A stretch of 64,000 nt of DNA, from positions 1,674,001 to 1,738,000 of the forward strand of contig NZ_CP110136.1 in NCBI RefSeq assembly GCF_025979705.1, written 5' to 3'. The stretch is from Hymenobacter sp. YIM 151858-1. Its GTDB lineage: Bacteria > Bacteroidota > Bacteroidia > Cytophagales > Hymenobacteraceae. The notes beneath the pieces were generated by a model. That model worked only from the letters and a program-made list of their open reading frames with translations, made no database searches and was not told where the DNA came from. The position numbers and the translations under genes are program-made. Positions 8,399 through 16,829 of this stretch are shown one piece after another (the stretch's first letter is position 1; every line of letters begins with the position of its first letter).

Positions 8399-9112
8399 TC
8401 AAATATCACCCAGTTGCGGGCGCATCAGGATTTCCTCGATTACGGCTTGCGGTGAGAGGCTGTAGGCGCCAAATACCGCTCCGGCAACGTCCTCGGCTTT
8501 CATAAAGCGTTCGGCGGGTAAATCAACGCCTTCCCAACTGGCCGTGAGCGTAGCGCCGGGCAAAATGGCCGTTACCCGCAGGTTGCTGTGCTTTAGCTCT
8601 TCGCGGAGGTTTTTCGTCATGCCGTAGAGGGCAAATTTGGCCACGCCGTAGGCCCCGCCGTTGGGGTAGGCCGTGATGCTGGCCGTGGAGCACATCGTGA
8701 AAATATGCCCACCCTCCTGCTCCAGCATGTGCGGCAGCAGGCCACGCGTTACGTCGTAGGCGCTGAGCAGGTTTACGGCCAGCATCTCGCGCATCGTGGA
8801 GCCGTCGGCGGCATCGTCTTGCAAACGCCCCGGAATAAAGTACCCCGCGTTGTTTACCAGCACATCCACCGAAGTACCCAGGCCCAGTACAAAATCCACG
8901 AAGCGGCGGGCCTCGTTGGTACGGCTCAAATCAACGGCCAGAGCGTGGAGTTTTACGTGCGGAAAGCGCTGCTGAAAATCCTCGCGCAGCTCGTCGAGGC
9001 TGTCGGCCGAGCGCGAGCACGTCACCAACTGAAAGCCTGCTTCGGCAAATCGGACCAAAATTGCCCTTCCGATGCCTTTCGTGCCACCCGTCACTACAAT
9101 TGTTTTCTGCAT
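8399..9112 (-). CDS. Short-chain dehydrogenase/reductase (SDR)
   Basis: 237 residues with the SDR nucleotide motif TGGTKGIG (residues 8-15), NNAG, a serine-containing MCSTASI strand and the catalytic YGVAK pair. The substrate is unknown. It is related in type to the SDR at 6.8-7.5 kb but not a recent duplicate. It is divergent from mlaE, with about 95 bases between the starts, and convergent with the DUF2807 lipoprotein gene. Confidence 0.88.
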   Translation of the reverse strand: MQKTIVVTGGTKGIGRAILVRFAEAGFQLVTCSRSADSLDELREDFQQRFPHVKLHALAVDLSRTNEARRFVDFVLGLGTSVDVLVNNAGYFIPGRLQDDAADGSTMREMLAVNLLSAYDVTRGLLPHMLEQEGGHIFTMCSTASITAYPNGGAYGVAKFALYGMTKNLREELKHSNLRVTAILPGATLTASWEGVDLPAERFMKAEDVAGAVFGAYSLSPQAVIEEILMRPQLGDI

Positions 9113-9208
9113 AAGCCGTAAGATTGTTTCGCCGTTCGTACGTATGTGAGCGGGAAGCGTGCCGCGTCAGGGGCACGTTGCTCTTCATTTTTTTGACAGC
9201 CTAAGTTT

Positions 9209-9940
9209 ATGGTCAAAGTTTTCGGCCAATATCTGCTTTTCCTGCAGAGCATGCTCGTTCGCAAGGAGCGCCTGCGCGTGCTCTGGAACCGCACCCTCGA
9301 CGAAGCCGTGAACATCGGCATCGATTCGGTATTTATCGTCAGCATCGTGGCCGCGTTTATCGGGGCGGTTACGTGCGTGCAAATTGCCTACAACCTCACC
9401 AATCCGCTTATCCCAAAGTCGACAATCGGCTTTATGGTGCGCGAAATGACGATTCTGGAGCTTGCCCCCACCATCACCAGCATTGTGCTGGCGGGCAAAG
9501 TAGGCTCCAGCATTGCCGGCGGCCTCGGTACGATGCGTATCACCGAGCAGATCGACGCCCTGGAGGTAATGGGCATTAACTCAACCTCTTACCTGGTATT
9601 TCCGCGCATTCTGGGCGCCATCATCACCTTCCCCATGCTGGTGATTCTGGCTATGGTGCTGTCTATCCTAGGTGGTTATCTGGCCGGCACGCTGTCGGGG
9701 GCTTTGTCGGCGCAGGAGTATATCGAGGGTATCCGGGCCGATTTCATACCATACAACATCACCTTCGCCCTCATCAAGTCGGTGGTTTTTGCGTTTCTGG
9801 TTTCGTCCATCTCGGCCTACCGCGGCTTCTTCACCGAAGGCGGCGCGCTGGAGGTGGGCGCCAGCAGCACCACGGCCGTTACGCACTCCATCATCGCCAT
9901 TTTGCTGGCCGATTACGTGCTGGCCCAAACGCTCCTGTAA
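9209..9940 (+). CDS. mlaE: MlaE/YrbE-type lipid ABC transporter permease
   Basis: 243 residues, permease of the MlaE family that moves phospholipids between the inner and outer membranes. The family signature is clear: VREMTILELAPTITSIVLAG, followed by GSSIAGGLGTMRITEQIDAL and MGINSTSYLVFPR. Five or so membrane helices are predicted. The ATPase gene mlaF follows 88 bases downstream on the same strand. No MCE-domain (MlaD) gene follows in this window, although the two are usually linked. Confidence 0.92.
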   Translation: MVKVFGQYLLFLQSMLVRKERLRVLWNRTLDEAVNIGIDSVFIVSIVAAFIGAVTCVQIAYNLTNPLIPKSTIGFMVREMTILELAPTITSIVLAGKVGSSIAGGLGTMRITEQIDALEVMGINSTSYLVFPRILGAIITFPMLVILAMVLSILGGYLAGTLSGALSAQEYIEGIRADFIPYNITFALIKSVVFAFLVSSISAYRGFFTEGGALEVGASSTTAVTHSIIAILLADYVLAQTLL

Positions 9941-10028
9941 TAGGTTTTAGGTCTTGGAGACTTAGGCATCAGGCCATTTACCCGCTGCCACTACGCCCCG
10001 ACCAACCAATACCTAGGCCCTGCCTGCC

Positions 10029-10835
10029 ATGATCGAAATTCATAACGTACATAAAAACTTCGGCGATACGCCCATCCTCCGGGGCATCACCTGCACCTTC
10101 GAAACGGGCAAGTGCAACTTGGTGCTGGGGGGCTCGGGCACGGGCAAATCGGTGCTGCTCAAGTGCATCGTGGGCTTGCTTAAGCCCGACCTCGGCTCCA
10201 TTACCTTCGACGGCACCATCTTCACGAACAACAAAATCGAAATCCGGCAGGAAATCCGGAAACAGATCGGAATGCTGTTTCAGGCCTCGGCCCTGTTCGA
10301 CTCGATGAACGTGTTCGAGAACGTGGAATTTCCGCTGCAGATGCTCACGCCCGACATGAGCAAGGAAGAGCGCCGCGACCGGGTGGAGTTTTGCCTCAAG
10401 CGCGTAGGGCTCGAAAACGCCGGCCCCAAAATGCCGTCCGAGCTATCGGGCGGCATGAAAAAACGCGTGGGCATTGCCCGCGCCATCGCGCCCAACTGCA
10501 CCTACCTGTTCTGCGACGAGCCCAATTCCGGCCTCGACCCGCTCACGAGCATCAAAATCGACGAGCTGATCTACGAAATCACCCACGAGTACGGCATCAC
10601 CACCGTTATCATCACCCACGACATGAACTCGGTGGTGGAAATCGGCGACCATATCGTGTTCCTGCACAAGGGCCTGAAGCTGTGGGACGGCACCAAGGAC
10701 GAAATCCTGAACGCGCAAGTACCCGAGCTCAAGGACTTTATCTTCAGCAGCAGCCTCGTGCGGGCCGCCAAAAAAGTAGAGCAGGAAGGCGGCACCATCG
10801 AAACTTCCGTCGGCGAGCCGATTCAGGGCGAATAG
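10029..10835 (+). CDS. mlaF: MlaF-type lipid ABC transporter ATPase
   Basis: 268 residues. Walker A is GGSGTGKSVL (about 35-44), the signature is LSGGMKKRVGIARA and Walker B is YLFCDEPNSGLDP, all close to MlaF proteins. It would energise MlaE for phospholipid traffic across the envelope. The C-terminal ~25 residues are an extension rich in Glu and Gly. A strong hairpin follows the gene and separates it from the convergent DinB gene, so the transcription unit appears to contain only mlaE and mlaF. Confidence 0.92.
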   Translation: MIEIHNVHKNFGDTPILRGITCTFETGKCNLVLGGSGTGKSVLLKCIVGLLKPDLGSITFDGTIFTNNKIEIRQEIRKQIGMLFQASALFDSMNVFENVEFPLQMLTPDMSKEERRDRVEFCLKRVGLENAGPKMPSELSGGMKKRVGIARAIAPNCTYLFCDEPNSGLDPLTSIKIDELIYEITHEYGITTVIITHDMNSVVEIGDHIVFLHKGLKLWDGTKDEILNAQVPELKDFIFSSSLVRAAKKVEQEGGTIETSVGEPIQGE

Positions 10836-10867
10836 GTGTTGCCCCGTTAAAGCGCAGCATTAAACAA

Positions 10868-10911
10868 CAAGCGGGGCCGGCAAACCTTTCTAGGTTCGCC
10901 GGCCCCGCTTG
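10868..10911. terminator. Bidirectional terminator hairpin after mlaF
   Basis: Arms 10868-10886 and 10893-10911, 18 of 19 pairs, loop of 6. The arms are flanked by CAA on the left and TTG on the right. It lies between the convergent mlaF and DinB genes. Confidence 0.8.
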
Positions 10912-10933
10912 CTTACAAGGAGCTACGGACCTG

Positions 10934-11491
10934 CTACCAGCCCATGCGCTTGCGCAGGCTGGTAATGTGCGCTACATGGTGGCGGCCGTGCCAGGCATAC
11001 ATCACCAAGGCCTGATCGAGGCGAATGGTTTGCTGCATGCCGGGGTGGTACCACGTGCGTAGCCATTGCTCGTCGGTGAGCTGGCTCAGCAGCACTACCC
11101 AGCGGGCGTGCAGCGCATCCAGCAGAATCAGCGACACATCGGGCGGCACAATGGCTATGTCGGGCAGCTCGGCCCAGCCGGCTTCGTCGTAGGGCTTGAT
11201 GGTGGGGTTGTCTTCGGTAAGCGCCAGCCGGAAGCGCATGTAGCTGTTGAGGTGCGAGTCGGGCACGTGGTGCAGCACCTGCCGCACCGACCAGCCACCC
11301 GGGCGGTAAGGCGTATCAAACTGCAGGCCGTTGAGGCCATCCAGCGCCTGGCGCAGCTCCGTTGGCAGTGCCATCAGCTGCTGAATGTACACGGCGCGCT
11401 CATCGGCCGTTAGGGGCTGCTCGGGCAAGGTATAGTGGCCAATCGGATAGCGCAGGTCCTGGTCGGCGGCAGCGGTTTCGGGGGCAGACAT
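10934..11491 (-). CDS. DinB/YfiT-family protein (bacillithiol-transferase-like)
   Basis: 185 residues from the ATG at 11491. The DinB-fold four-helix bundle of the YfiT type is indicated by RPGGWSVRQVLHHVPDSHLN, FRLALTEDNP, and MYAWHGRHHVAHI; the three His residues in these motifs are the metal ligands of the family. YfiT/BstA proteins transfer bacillithiol or act as metal-dependent hydrolases in detoxification. Many Bacteroidota make bacillithiol, so a thiol-transferase role is plausible but not shown here. It starts 230 bases downstream of the nuclease gene on the same strand, with a terminator in between. Confidence 0.85.
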   Translation of the reverse strand: MSAPETAAADQDLRYPIGHYTLPEQPLTADERAVYIQQLMALPTELRQALDGLNGLQFDTPYRPGGWSVRQVLHHVPDSHLNSYMRFRLALTEDNPTIKPYDEAGWAELPDIAIVPPDVSLILLDALHARWVVLLSQLTDEQWLRTWYHPGMQQTIRLDQALVMYAWHGRHHVAHITSLRKRMGW

Positions 11492-11661
11492 CTTGATTCT
11501 TGGAAAGTAGCTGGTAAACGAAGTCGCAATTCTAGGCAATTACCCTCAGGTGTGCCACGGGCGGCAACTCACCCAGGCAACAAAACCGCTGGCCGGGCCC
11601 TGGCGCGGCCGAGTAACTATGCTTCACCTAGGGCGCGCCCTAAGGCTAGGGCACCCCAAAA

Positions 11662-11701
11662 CACAGCGGCCCGCTTCCGGGGCAGGAAGCGGGCCGCTGT
11701 G
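11662..11701 (-). terminator. Terminator after the bifunctional-nuclease gene
   Basis: Perfect 17-bp arms (11662-11678 and 11685-11701) with a 6-base loop. On the minus strand it is followed by TTTTGGGG. It lies 20 bases beyond the stop of the nuclease gene. Confidence 0.85.
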
Positions 11702-11720
11702 GCAATAAAACGTTCAGAGG

Positions 11721-12347
11721 CTATTCTTTGCCCCCGTTGCGCTTGTTCAACTCGTCGCGGATTTTCGCCGCTTTCTCGTAGTCTTCGCGCTCCAGGGCCT
11801 GGGCCAGCATCTTGGTCAATTCGTCGAGCGACACCTGCCCGCTGGGTTCCCGGGTTTCGGCTACCTCGGTGCGGGTGCTGCTGGTTTCTTCGTCGTCGTC
11901 ATCGTCGTCGTCATCCGATTCGGCGCTTTCATCAAGGTCCGACAGGATGATACCGGCTTCGCTCATCACGCTTTCGACGGTGTAAATCGGCACCCCGAAG
12001 CGCAAGCCAATGGCAATGGCGTCGGAAGGCCGCGAGTCCAGCTCAAACGTAGTGGCACCGTCGGTGCACACGATTTTGGAGTAGAACACGCCCTCTTTCA
12101 GGTCGGAAATAAGCACCTCGAGGATGCTCACGTGTACCTGCTCGGCAAACGACTTGAACAGATCGTGCGTGAGCGGGCGGTTCGGGTTTATTTTCTCGAT
12201 CTGGATGGCAATGCTCTGCGCTTCGAACATGCCGATGATGATGGGCAGGCGCCGGTTGCCGTGCCGCTCGCCCAGAATCAGAGCAAACGACCCCGACTGC
12301 GACTGGCTAGACGACAAGCCCAGTATTTCGAGCTGGATTTTCTTCAC
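11721..12347 (-). CDS. Bifunctional nuclease family (DUF151) protein with UvrB/C motif
   Basis: 208 residues in two domains. The N-terminal DUF151/BFN domain (about 1-130) shows LPIIIGMFEAQSIAI and FELDSRPSDAIAIGLRFGVP, the family hallmarks. An acidic linker with eight Asp residues in a row follows (about 147-160). The C-terminal UVR motif (about 175-205, LTKMLAQALEREDYEKAAKI) mediates protein contacts in UvrB/UvrC. BFN proteins have been described as RNase/DNase enzymes in plants, and the bacterial role is poorly known. The architecture is common in Bacteroidota. It is downstream of etfB-etfA on the same strand but separated by a palindrome. Confidence 0.9.
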   Translation of the reverse strand: MKKIQLEILGLSSSQSQSGSFALILGERHGNRRLPIIIGMFEAQSIAIQIEKINPNRPLTHDLFKSFAEQVHVSILEVLISDLKEGVFYSKIVCTDGATTFELDSRPSDAIAIGLRFGVPIYTVESVMSEAGIILSDLDESAESDDDDDDDDEETSSTRTEVAETREPSGQVSLDELTKMLAQALEREDYEKAAKIRDELNKRNGGKE

Positions 12348-12366
12348 GGAGTGGGAGAAGGAAGGT

Positions 12367-12477
12367 GCTAATGTGAAAATGTGCTGCTCGTGCCAATGTG
12401 GGAATGTGCTGGTGCGCTAACGACTGAAAATCAATCTTAAAGCATTAGCCCATCACCCACATTGGCACGCTGGCACA
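12367..12477. repeat. Intergenic palindrome built from an iterated AATGTG word
   Basis: The left side repeats AATGTG several times (12370-12410). The right side carries the reverse complement (CACATT, twice, 12455-12477). The core arms GTGCCAATGTGGG and CCCACATTGGCAC are exact complements of 13 bp. It follows the end of etfA and precedes the start of the nuclease gene. Confidence 0.7.
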
Positions 12478-13458
12478 TTACCCATTCAGTTCCTTAACCG
12501 CCTGGGTCAGCTTGGGCAATACGTCGAAAACGTCGCCCACGATGCCATAATCGGCAGCTTTAAAGAACGGAGCCTCGGGGTCTTTGTTGATAACGACAAT
12601 GACTTTGGAGGAATTGACACCCGCAAGGTGCTGAATAGCACCCGAAATGCCGCAAGCAATATAGAGGTTCGGCGATACTGTGATGCCGGTCTGCCCTACG
12701 TGCTCGTGGTGAGGGCGCCAGTCTACGTCCGACACCGGCTTGGAGCACGCCGTGGCAGCTCCCAGGGCCTTGGCCAGCTCTTCGATGAGGTGCCAGTTTT
12801 CCGGGCCCTTCATGCCCCGGCCACCCGATACTACCTTGTCGGCTTCGGGCAGCGGCACACCGCCGGTTTGCTCCTGCATGATCACCTGTTTGGGCGCATC
12901 GGCAAAATCGGCATCGGCCAGCTGGGCCGAGAACGACTGCACCTGAGCGGTTTGGCCGGCGCTCTGCTGCGCTTCGATGCTGTTCTTCTTCACCGCAATG
13001 ATTTTGCGGTCGTTTACCAGCACCACGTCGGAGAAAGCCTTGCCCGAGTAGGCACCGCGCTTCACCGTGAACTTACCGCCCTCTACGCGCGGCAGCTCCA
13101 CCACGTTGGTGGCCAGGCTGGCTTGCAGGCGTACGGCCAGGCGCGAGCCTACCGAGGTGCCAATGTTGCTGTTGGCCAGCACGATTACCTGCGCCTGCTC
13201 CTGCTCGGCGGCAGTAGCAATCAGCTTGGTGTAGGCACCGTTTACAAATTCTTTCAGGCGGGCATCGTTGTCGTACAGCACCTTGCCGATGCCTTGCTCA
13301 CCGAGCTTGGCCAGGCTGGCTTCCGAGGCCTCGCCCACGGCAATGGCCGTAGCGGTGGTACCTAGGGCCTGGGCTACTTGCGCCCCGTACGAGGCTACTT
13401 CGAGCGAAGACTTTTTTACTTCGCCCTTATCGCATTCTACTACTACGAGTACAGACAC
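12478..13458 (-). CDS. etfA: Electron transfer flavoprotein alpha subunit
   Basis: 326 residues. The C-terminal FAD-binding domain is clear (about 205-320): SGGRGMKGPENWHLIEELA, SDVDWRPHHEHVGQTG and YIACGISGAIQHLAG. ETF carries electrons from acyl-CoA dehydrogenases to the quinone pool. The start codon is GTG at 13458, giving MSVLVVVE, which matches the family start. It follows etfB on the same strand with a 130-base gap that contains an iterated-word palindrome. Confidence 0.95.
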   Translation of the reverse strand: MSVLVVVECDKGEVKKSSLEVASYGAQVAQALGTTATAIAVGEASEASLAKLGEQGIGKVLYDNDARLKEFVNGAYTKLIATAAEQEQAQVIVLANSNIGTSVGSRLAVRLQASLATNVVELPRVEGGKFTVKRGAYSGKAFSDVVLVNDRKIIAVKKNSIEAQQSAGQTAQVQSFSAQLADADFADAPKQVIMQEQTGGVPLPEADKVVSGGRGMKGPENWHLIEELAKALGAATACSKPVSDVDWRPHHEHVGQTGITVSPNLYIACGISGAIQHLAGVNSSKVIVVINKDPEAPFFKAADYGIVGDVFDVLPKLTQAVKELNG

Positions 13459-13463
13459 AGTCT

Positions 13464-13586
13464 TTCGAGTTTAAGAGTGGAAGAGTTTAAGAGTGCTGAG
13501 TGGTGCAGGCAGCGGCGGTTGTTGGCAGGTTGCTTCGGCGGGGCAAAAGCAACTCACTAACTGGCTAACCCACAAACTCTTAAACT
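13464..13586. repeat. Intercistronic inverted repeat built from TTTAAGAGT words
   Basis: The left side contains GTTTAAGAGTGGAAGAG and a second TTTAAGAGTG. The right side (13569-13586) carries ACTCTTAAAC. The match is imperfect, but the same word recurs on opposite strands. It lies between etfB and etfA. Confidence 0.55.
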
Positions 13587-13588
13587 TG

Positions 13589-14326
13589 TTAGATTACCTT
13601 GGCTTCGTTGCGCAGCAACCGAATCAGCTCGCCGGCGTTGTCGGCATCGATGAGCTTTACGCCTTGCTTTTTGGGCGGCAGCGCGTACTCTACCACTTCG
13701 GTAGCAGCACCCTGGCCGGTAGCTTCCACCACTTTCAGCGGCTTGGTACGGGCCGTCATGATGCCGCGCATGTTCGGAATGCGGGGTTCGCACATCGGCT
13801 CCTGGCACGAAACCACGAACGGTGCCTGCACCTCCACGATTTCTTTGCCGCCTTCGATTTCGCGCTCCAGCGTGGCGGAAGTGCCGTTCATGTCCAGCTT
13901 CATGGCCGGGGCCACCGTCGGAACACCGAGCAGCTCGCCTACCATGCCGTGCACCTGAAAGCCGTTGTAATCGATGCTTTCTTTGCCCATCAGGATGACG
14001 TCGTAGCCACCGTCTTTGGCTACGGCAGCAATTTGCTGCGCCACGAAGAAAGCATCGGTGGGCTTGGCGTTTACGCGAATGGCGTCGTCGGCGCCAATGG
14101 CGAGGGCCTTGCGGATATTGGGCTCCGTATCAGCCTCCCCTACGTTGAGTACCGTAACGGTGCCGCCGAGTTGTTCCTTGAGCTCGATGGCGCGGGTCAG
14201 GGCGTATTCATCCCAAGGGTTAATCACAAACTGAACGCCAGCCTTATTCAGCTCCTTGTTATCGGGCGTGAACGTGATTTTGGTGGTGGTGTCGGGAACG
14301 TTGCTGATGCAAACGAGGAACTTCAT
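13589..14326 (-). CDS. etfB: Electron transfer flavoprotein beta subunit
   Basis: 245 residues starting MKFLVCISNVPDT. Family motifs are WDEYALTRAIELKE, the LMGKESIDYNG segment and the C-terminal KPLKVVE region. It binds AMP and pairs with EtfA to form the heterodimeric ETF of fatty-acid and amino-acid oxidation. It is the first gene of the etfB-etfA unit and is divergent from the TPR gene, with 73 bases between the starts. Confidence 0.95.
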   Translation of the reverse strand: MKFLVCISNVPDTTTKITFTPDNKELNKAGVQFVINPWDEYALTRAIELKEQLGGTVTVLNVGEADTEPNIRKALAIGADDAIRVNAKPTDAFFVAQQIAAVAKDGGYDVILMGKESIDYNGFQVHGMVGELLGVPTVAPAMKLDMNGTSATLEREIEGGKEIVEVQAPFVVSCQEPMCEPRIPNMRGIMTARTKPLKVVEATGQGAATEVVEYALPPKKQGVKLIDADNAGELIRLLRNEAKVI

Positions 14327-14399
14327 CAGGTCTGCTTATAAGTCAAAAGATGCGGGGAAGCCCCTAATTTCGGGCCGAAGATACTGGAAAATCCTGCCG

Positions 14400-14741
14400 A
14401 TGGAAACCTCGCCGAGCCGCCTCCAGCAATTGCTGGCTTTCTACGAAGAAGATCCGAACGACCCGTTCACTGTATACGCTATTGCTACCGAATACCGTTC
14501 GGCTGGCAATACCGATGCCGCCTGGCAGTTTTACCAGAAGCTCCTCGCCGAACACCCTGACTACGTGGGCACTTACTACCACGCAGGTAAGCTAAAGCAG
14601 CAGTTGGCCGAGGCTTCGGAAGCCGAACAAATTTTTCGAACGGGCCTGGTGGTAGCCCGCCGGGCCGGCCAGATGCACGCCGCCTCCGAGCTGCAACAAG
14701 CCCTGAACCAGCTGCTGGGGCTGGATTACGAAGACGATTAA
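14400..14741 (+). CDS. Small tetratricopeptide (TPR) protein
   Basis: 113 residues from the ATG at 14400 (METSPSRLQQLLAFYEEDPN). Three helical TPR-like units can be traced: PFTVYAIATEYRSAGNTDAA, PDYVGTYYHAGKLKQQLAEA and AEQIFRTGLVVARRAGQMHA. No signal peptide or catalytic domain is present, so it is probably a small cytoplasmic adaptor. An open frame extends upstream into the divergent etfB gene, but the ATG at 14400 is the sensible start. A strong terminator follows 20 bases after the stop. Confidence 0.8.
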   Translation: METSPSRLQQLLAFYEEDPNDPFTVYAIATEYRSAGNTDAAWQFYQKLLAEHPDYVGTYYHAGKLKQQLAEASEAEQIFRTGLVVARRAGQMHAASELQQALNQLLGLDYEDD

Positions 14742-14760
14742 CCCCATTGCGCTTCTCATC

Positions 14761-14787
14761 AAAAAGCCGGCCCAGCGCCGGCTTTTT
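14761..14787 (+). terminator. Intrinsic terminator after TPR gene
   Basis: Perfect 11-bp arms AAAAAGCCGGC and GCCGGCTTTTT with a 5-base loop, ending in five T. It is the most classical terminator of the window. Confidence 0.92.
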
Positions 14788-15059
14788 CGCACACGTGCCC
14801 CAAGGCCGCGCTTACCAACGGGCATTCGTTGGGCCACGGGCCGGGCAGCCATTTCGCGCGCTCATTTCAGGCAAATAAAACCAGCTTAAACACTGATGAC
14901 AAGCAACTTGCCCAGCTAACACAACGCAGCGGTACGCCCCAAGGCACCACGCCTGGCTGGGGTAGCTTGTAGCCCTAGGTGCATGTTAAGTTTTTACAGT
15001 TGAGGGGCAATGAACTGCTGTTTGTGCGTTATTTACACTCCTGCAAACGCTCGCGCGCT

Positions 15060-15332
15060 ATGGCCTCCCCCATCTCTGTCCGCATCGACTACGGCCCGGG
15101 CTACCTGGTGGTAGTACTCGGCTGCCAGGCTACGGGCGAAGAGCGTTGGAAGCGCCGCTTTCCGACGGTGCTATGGGAAATGTTGCCGCCCGACGAAACG
15201 GCCGATTTGCTGGCCGATGCCTTTTTTCTGGAGCATCCTGAGCTGGCCGACGATGCGCTTTTCCGGGCCCGGTTTTCGGCTGATCTGCAGCTTGCGCTGG
15301 AGCCCGATTCGGCCCAGGTAAGCAACCCCTAA
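15060..15332 (+). CDS. Hypothetical acidic protein, 90 aa
   Basis: I do not recognise a family. The protein begins MASPISVRIDYGPGYLVVVL and ends in an acidic, Leu/Ala-rich helical half (ETADLLADAFFLEHPELADD). No signal peptide or membrane helix is evident. The ATG at 15060 follows about 270 bases of non-coding DNA after the TPR terminator, in which I see nothing but one CCTAGG. The next gene, on the same strand, starts 84 bases downstream. Confidence 0.55.
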   Translation: MASPISVRIDYGPGYLVVVLGCQATGEERWKRRFPTVLWEMLPPDETADLLADAFFLEHPELADDALFRARFSADLQLALEPDSAQVSNP

Positions 15333-15416
15333 CTAACTGTTGGGCTTGCAATTATCCGTAACCCACTGCGTTACGACGGGGTAAAAGAATGGACCAACCA
15401 AAACCCATTCGCACCC

Positions 15417-16328
15417 ATGGCTCATCACCAAAAGCTTCGGACCGACGACTTCGACGAGCGCGGCCGCAACCAATACGAACACAACGATAACCGCCGCGGT
15501 AGCCGCCAACCCGACGACACCTACGAACAGCGCAACTACGGCCACAGCCGCGAAGGCGAGTCGGGGCGCAGCTCGTACGCCTCGTCGGGCAGCATAGGTG
15601 CTTACGGCCAAAACAACCAGGGCCGCAACCAAGGCGACCAGACACGCCCCGGCCACGACCAGCACCGGGAGCAGGATTACCGCAACACCCGCGGCCGCTA
15701 CGAGGACGAAGATGACCGGCGCCGCACGTCGGGCAACTTCGACCTAGGCCCGGGCCGCAGCTACGGCCGGGCCGCGCAGCAGCGCGGCGAGTTTCAGTAC
15801 TACACCCGCGACAACGCCCAATTTCGCGGCTACCCCGACGATAACGACCAGCGGCAGTATGCCACCCGGCAGGACGATGCGCCTGGGTATGTGCACTACC
15901 AGCACCAGCGCCCCGGTGGCATAACCCCGCGCGACTACAACCAGGACGATGCCCGCGTGCGGGGCAACGAGGCCTCGCGGGGCCGCGACCAGTACTCGCG
16001 TGGGTTTGCCGGCCGCGGCCACAGCCCCTACGCCGGGGGCTACGACCAAGACAACCGCGGTGGCAACAACGAACGCAGCGGCTACGAAGACCGGCGCGGC
16101 TACAGCGGCTACGAGGACCGCGACAATCGCCGCGGCGACCAAGACGACCGCAGCAGCCGCCAGGAGTTCGGCTACGGCAACGACTACTCCAGTTCGCTCT
16201 ACGACGACAACAGCCGCAACCGTACCAACCGTGGCCACGACGATGAGTACCGCCGCAACGACGACCGCAACCGCGAGCAAGGCCGCGGCCACCACGATAC
16301 GGACGACCGCCGCGGGCGCCAGCGCTAA
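15417..16328 (+). CDS. Intrinsically disordered Arg/Asp/Gly/Tyr/Asn-rich protein
   Basis: 303 residues of extremely low complexity and no recognised domain. By hand count it has about 54 Arg and 41 Asp but only one Lys, no Cys, no Trp, and only about 13 Phe/Leu/Ile/Val residues in total. Short motifs recur, such as GYEDR, DNRRG, RGRD and YxxDDxR. No signal peptide is present. The composition is that of a fully disordered, salt-bridge-rich polymer, similar in kind to RGG/YG-rich RNA-binding or condensate-forming proteins, but the function is unknown. The plus strand is chosen because its third codon positions are strongly C/G as in neighbouring genes, and a terminator follows directly. Confidence 0.75.
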   Translation: MAHHQKLRTDDFDERGRNQYEHNDNRRGSRQPDDTYEQRNYGHSREGESGRSSYASSGSIGAYGQNNQGRNQGDQTRPGHDQHREQDYRNTRGRYEDEDDRRRTSGNFDLGPGRSYGRAAQQRGEFQYYTRDNAQFRGYPDDNDQRQYATRQDDAPGYVHYQHQRPGGITPRDYNQDDARVRGNEASRGRDQYSRGFAGRGHSPYAGGYDQDNRGGNNERSGYEDRRGYSGYEDRDNRRGDQDDRSSRQEFGYGNDYSSSLYDDNSRNRTNRGHDDEYRRNDDRNREQGRGHHDTDDRRGRQR

Positions 16329-16352
16329 CGCCCCCTTTAATCTGCAATAATC

Positions 16353-16384
16353 AACAACCCGGCACAGCCTTGTGCCGGGTTGTT
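16353..16384 (+). terminator. Terminator after the disordered-protein gene
   Basis: Perfect 14-bp arms, AACAACCCGGCACA and TGTGCCGGGTTGTT, loop of 4, followed by TTGCTTTT. It lies 25 bases past the stop codon. Confidence 0.88.
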
Positions 16385-16559
16385 TTGCTTTTGGGCCACC
16401 TAGGGCACCTAGGCAGCGGCAAGGCAGCGGCAAGGCAGCAACATGCGCAAATACAGCTGAATACCTGACGATTATCAGCCACACCCCACTGGACTTTAAA
16501 CCCGCCAGAAGGTAACTTAATACCTGCCCGAGCAACCCCTTCCCTGCTTTGGCTTACCC

Positions 16560-16772
16560 ATGGAAAACCTGGATGAGAAACAAGCCCGCGCCTACGTGCA
16601 ACAGTGGCTCAGCAGCCACCCCGATCGGATTGAAAGCCGCCGCGCCGACCCCTTTGCCCTGCGGCAGTGGCAAGATGCCGCCGTGCTGCGCCTACGCGAG
16701 GGCATTGCCGAAGACGCGGAGTTTATCCTAAACCGCTTCGCCACCAAATCGGAAACGCATTCCATGCATTAG
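16560..16772 (+). CDS. Hypothetical small protein, 70 aa
   Basis: No family recognised. It is charged and helical (LDEKQARAYVQQWLSSHPD, VLRLREGIAEDAEFILNRFA), soluble, and without a signal peptide. The gene stands alone between a terminator and the convergent DUF3078 gene. The ATG at 16560 is the only reasonable start. Codon use looks like that of the neighbours, which supports it being real. Confidence 0.5.
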   Translation: MENLDEKQARAYVQQWLSSHPDRIESRRADPFALRQWQDAAVLRLREGIAEDAEFILNRFATKSETHSMH

Positions 16773-16829
16773 CACGGCGTAGCTGCTGGCCTAGGTATCT
16801 CCGCCTGTTAGTACCTAGGTCAGCGGCTA

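Noticed and set aside
15352-16347. A 331-codon Cys/Arg/Gly-rich open frame on the minus strand
   Set aside because: Antisense of the disordered Arg/Asp-rich protein gene. The plus strand has the expected third-position bias and a terminator right after it.
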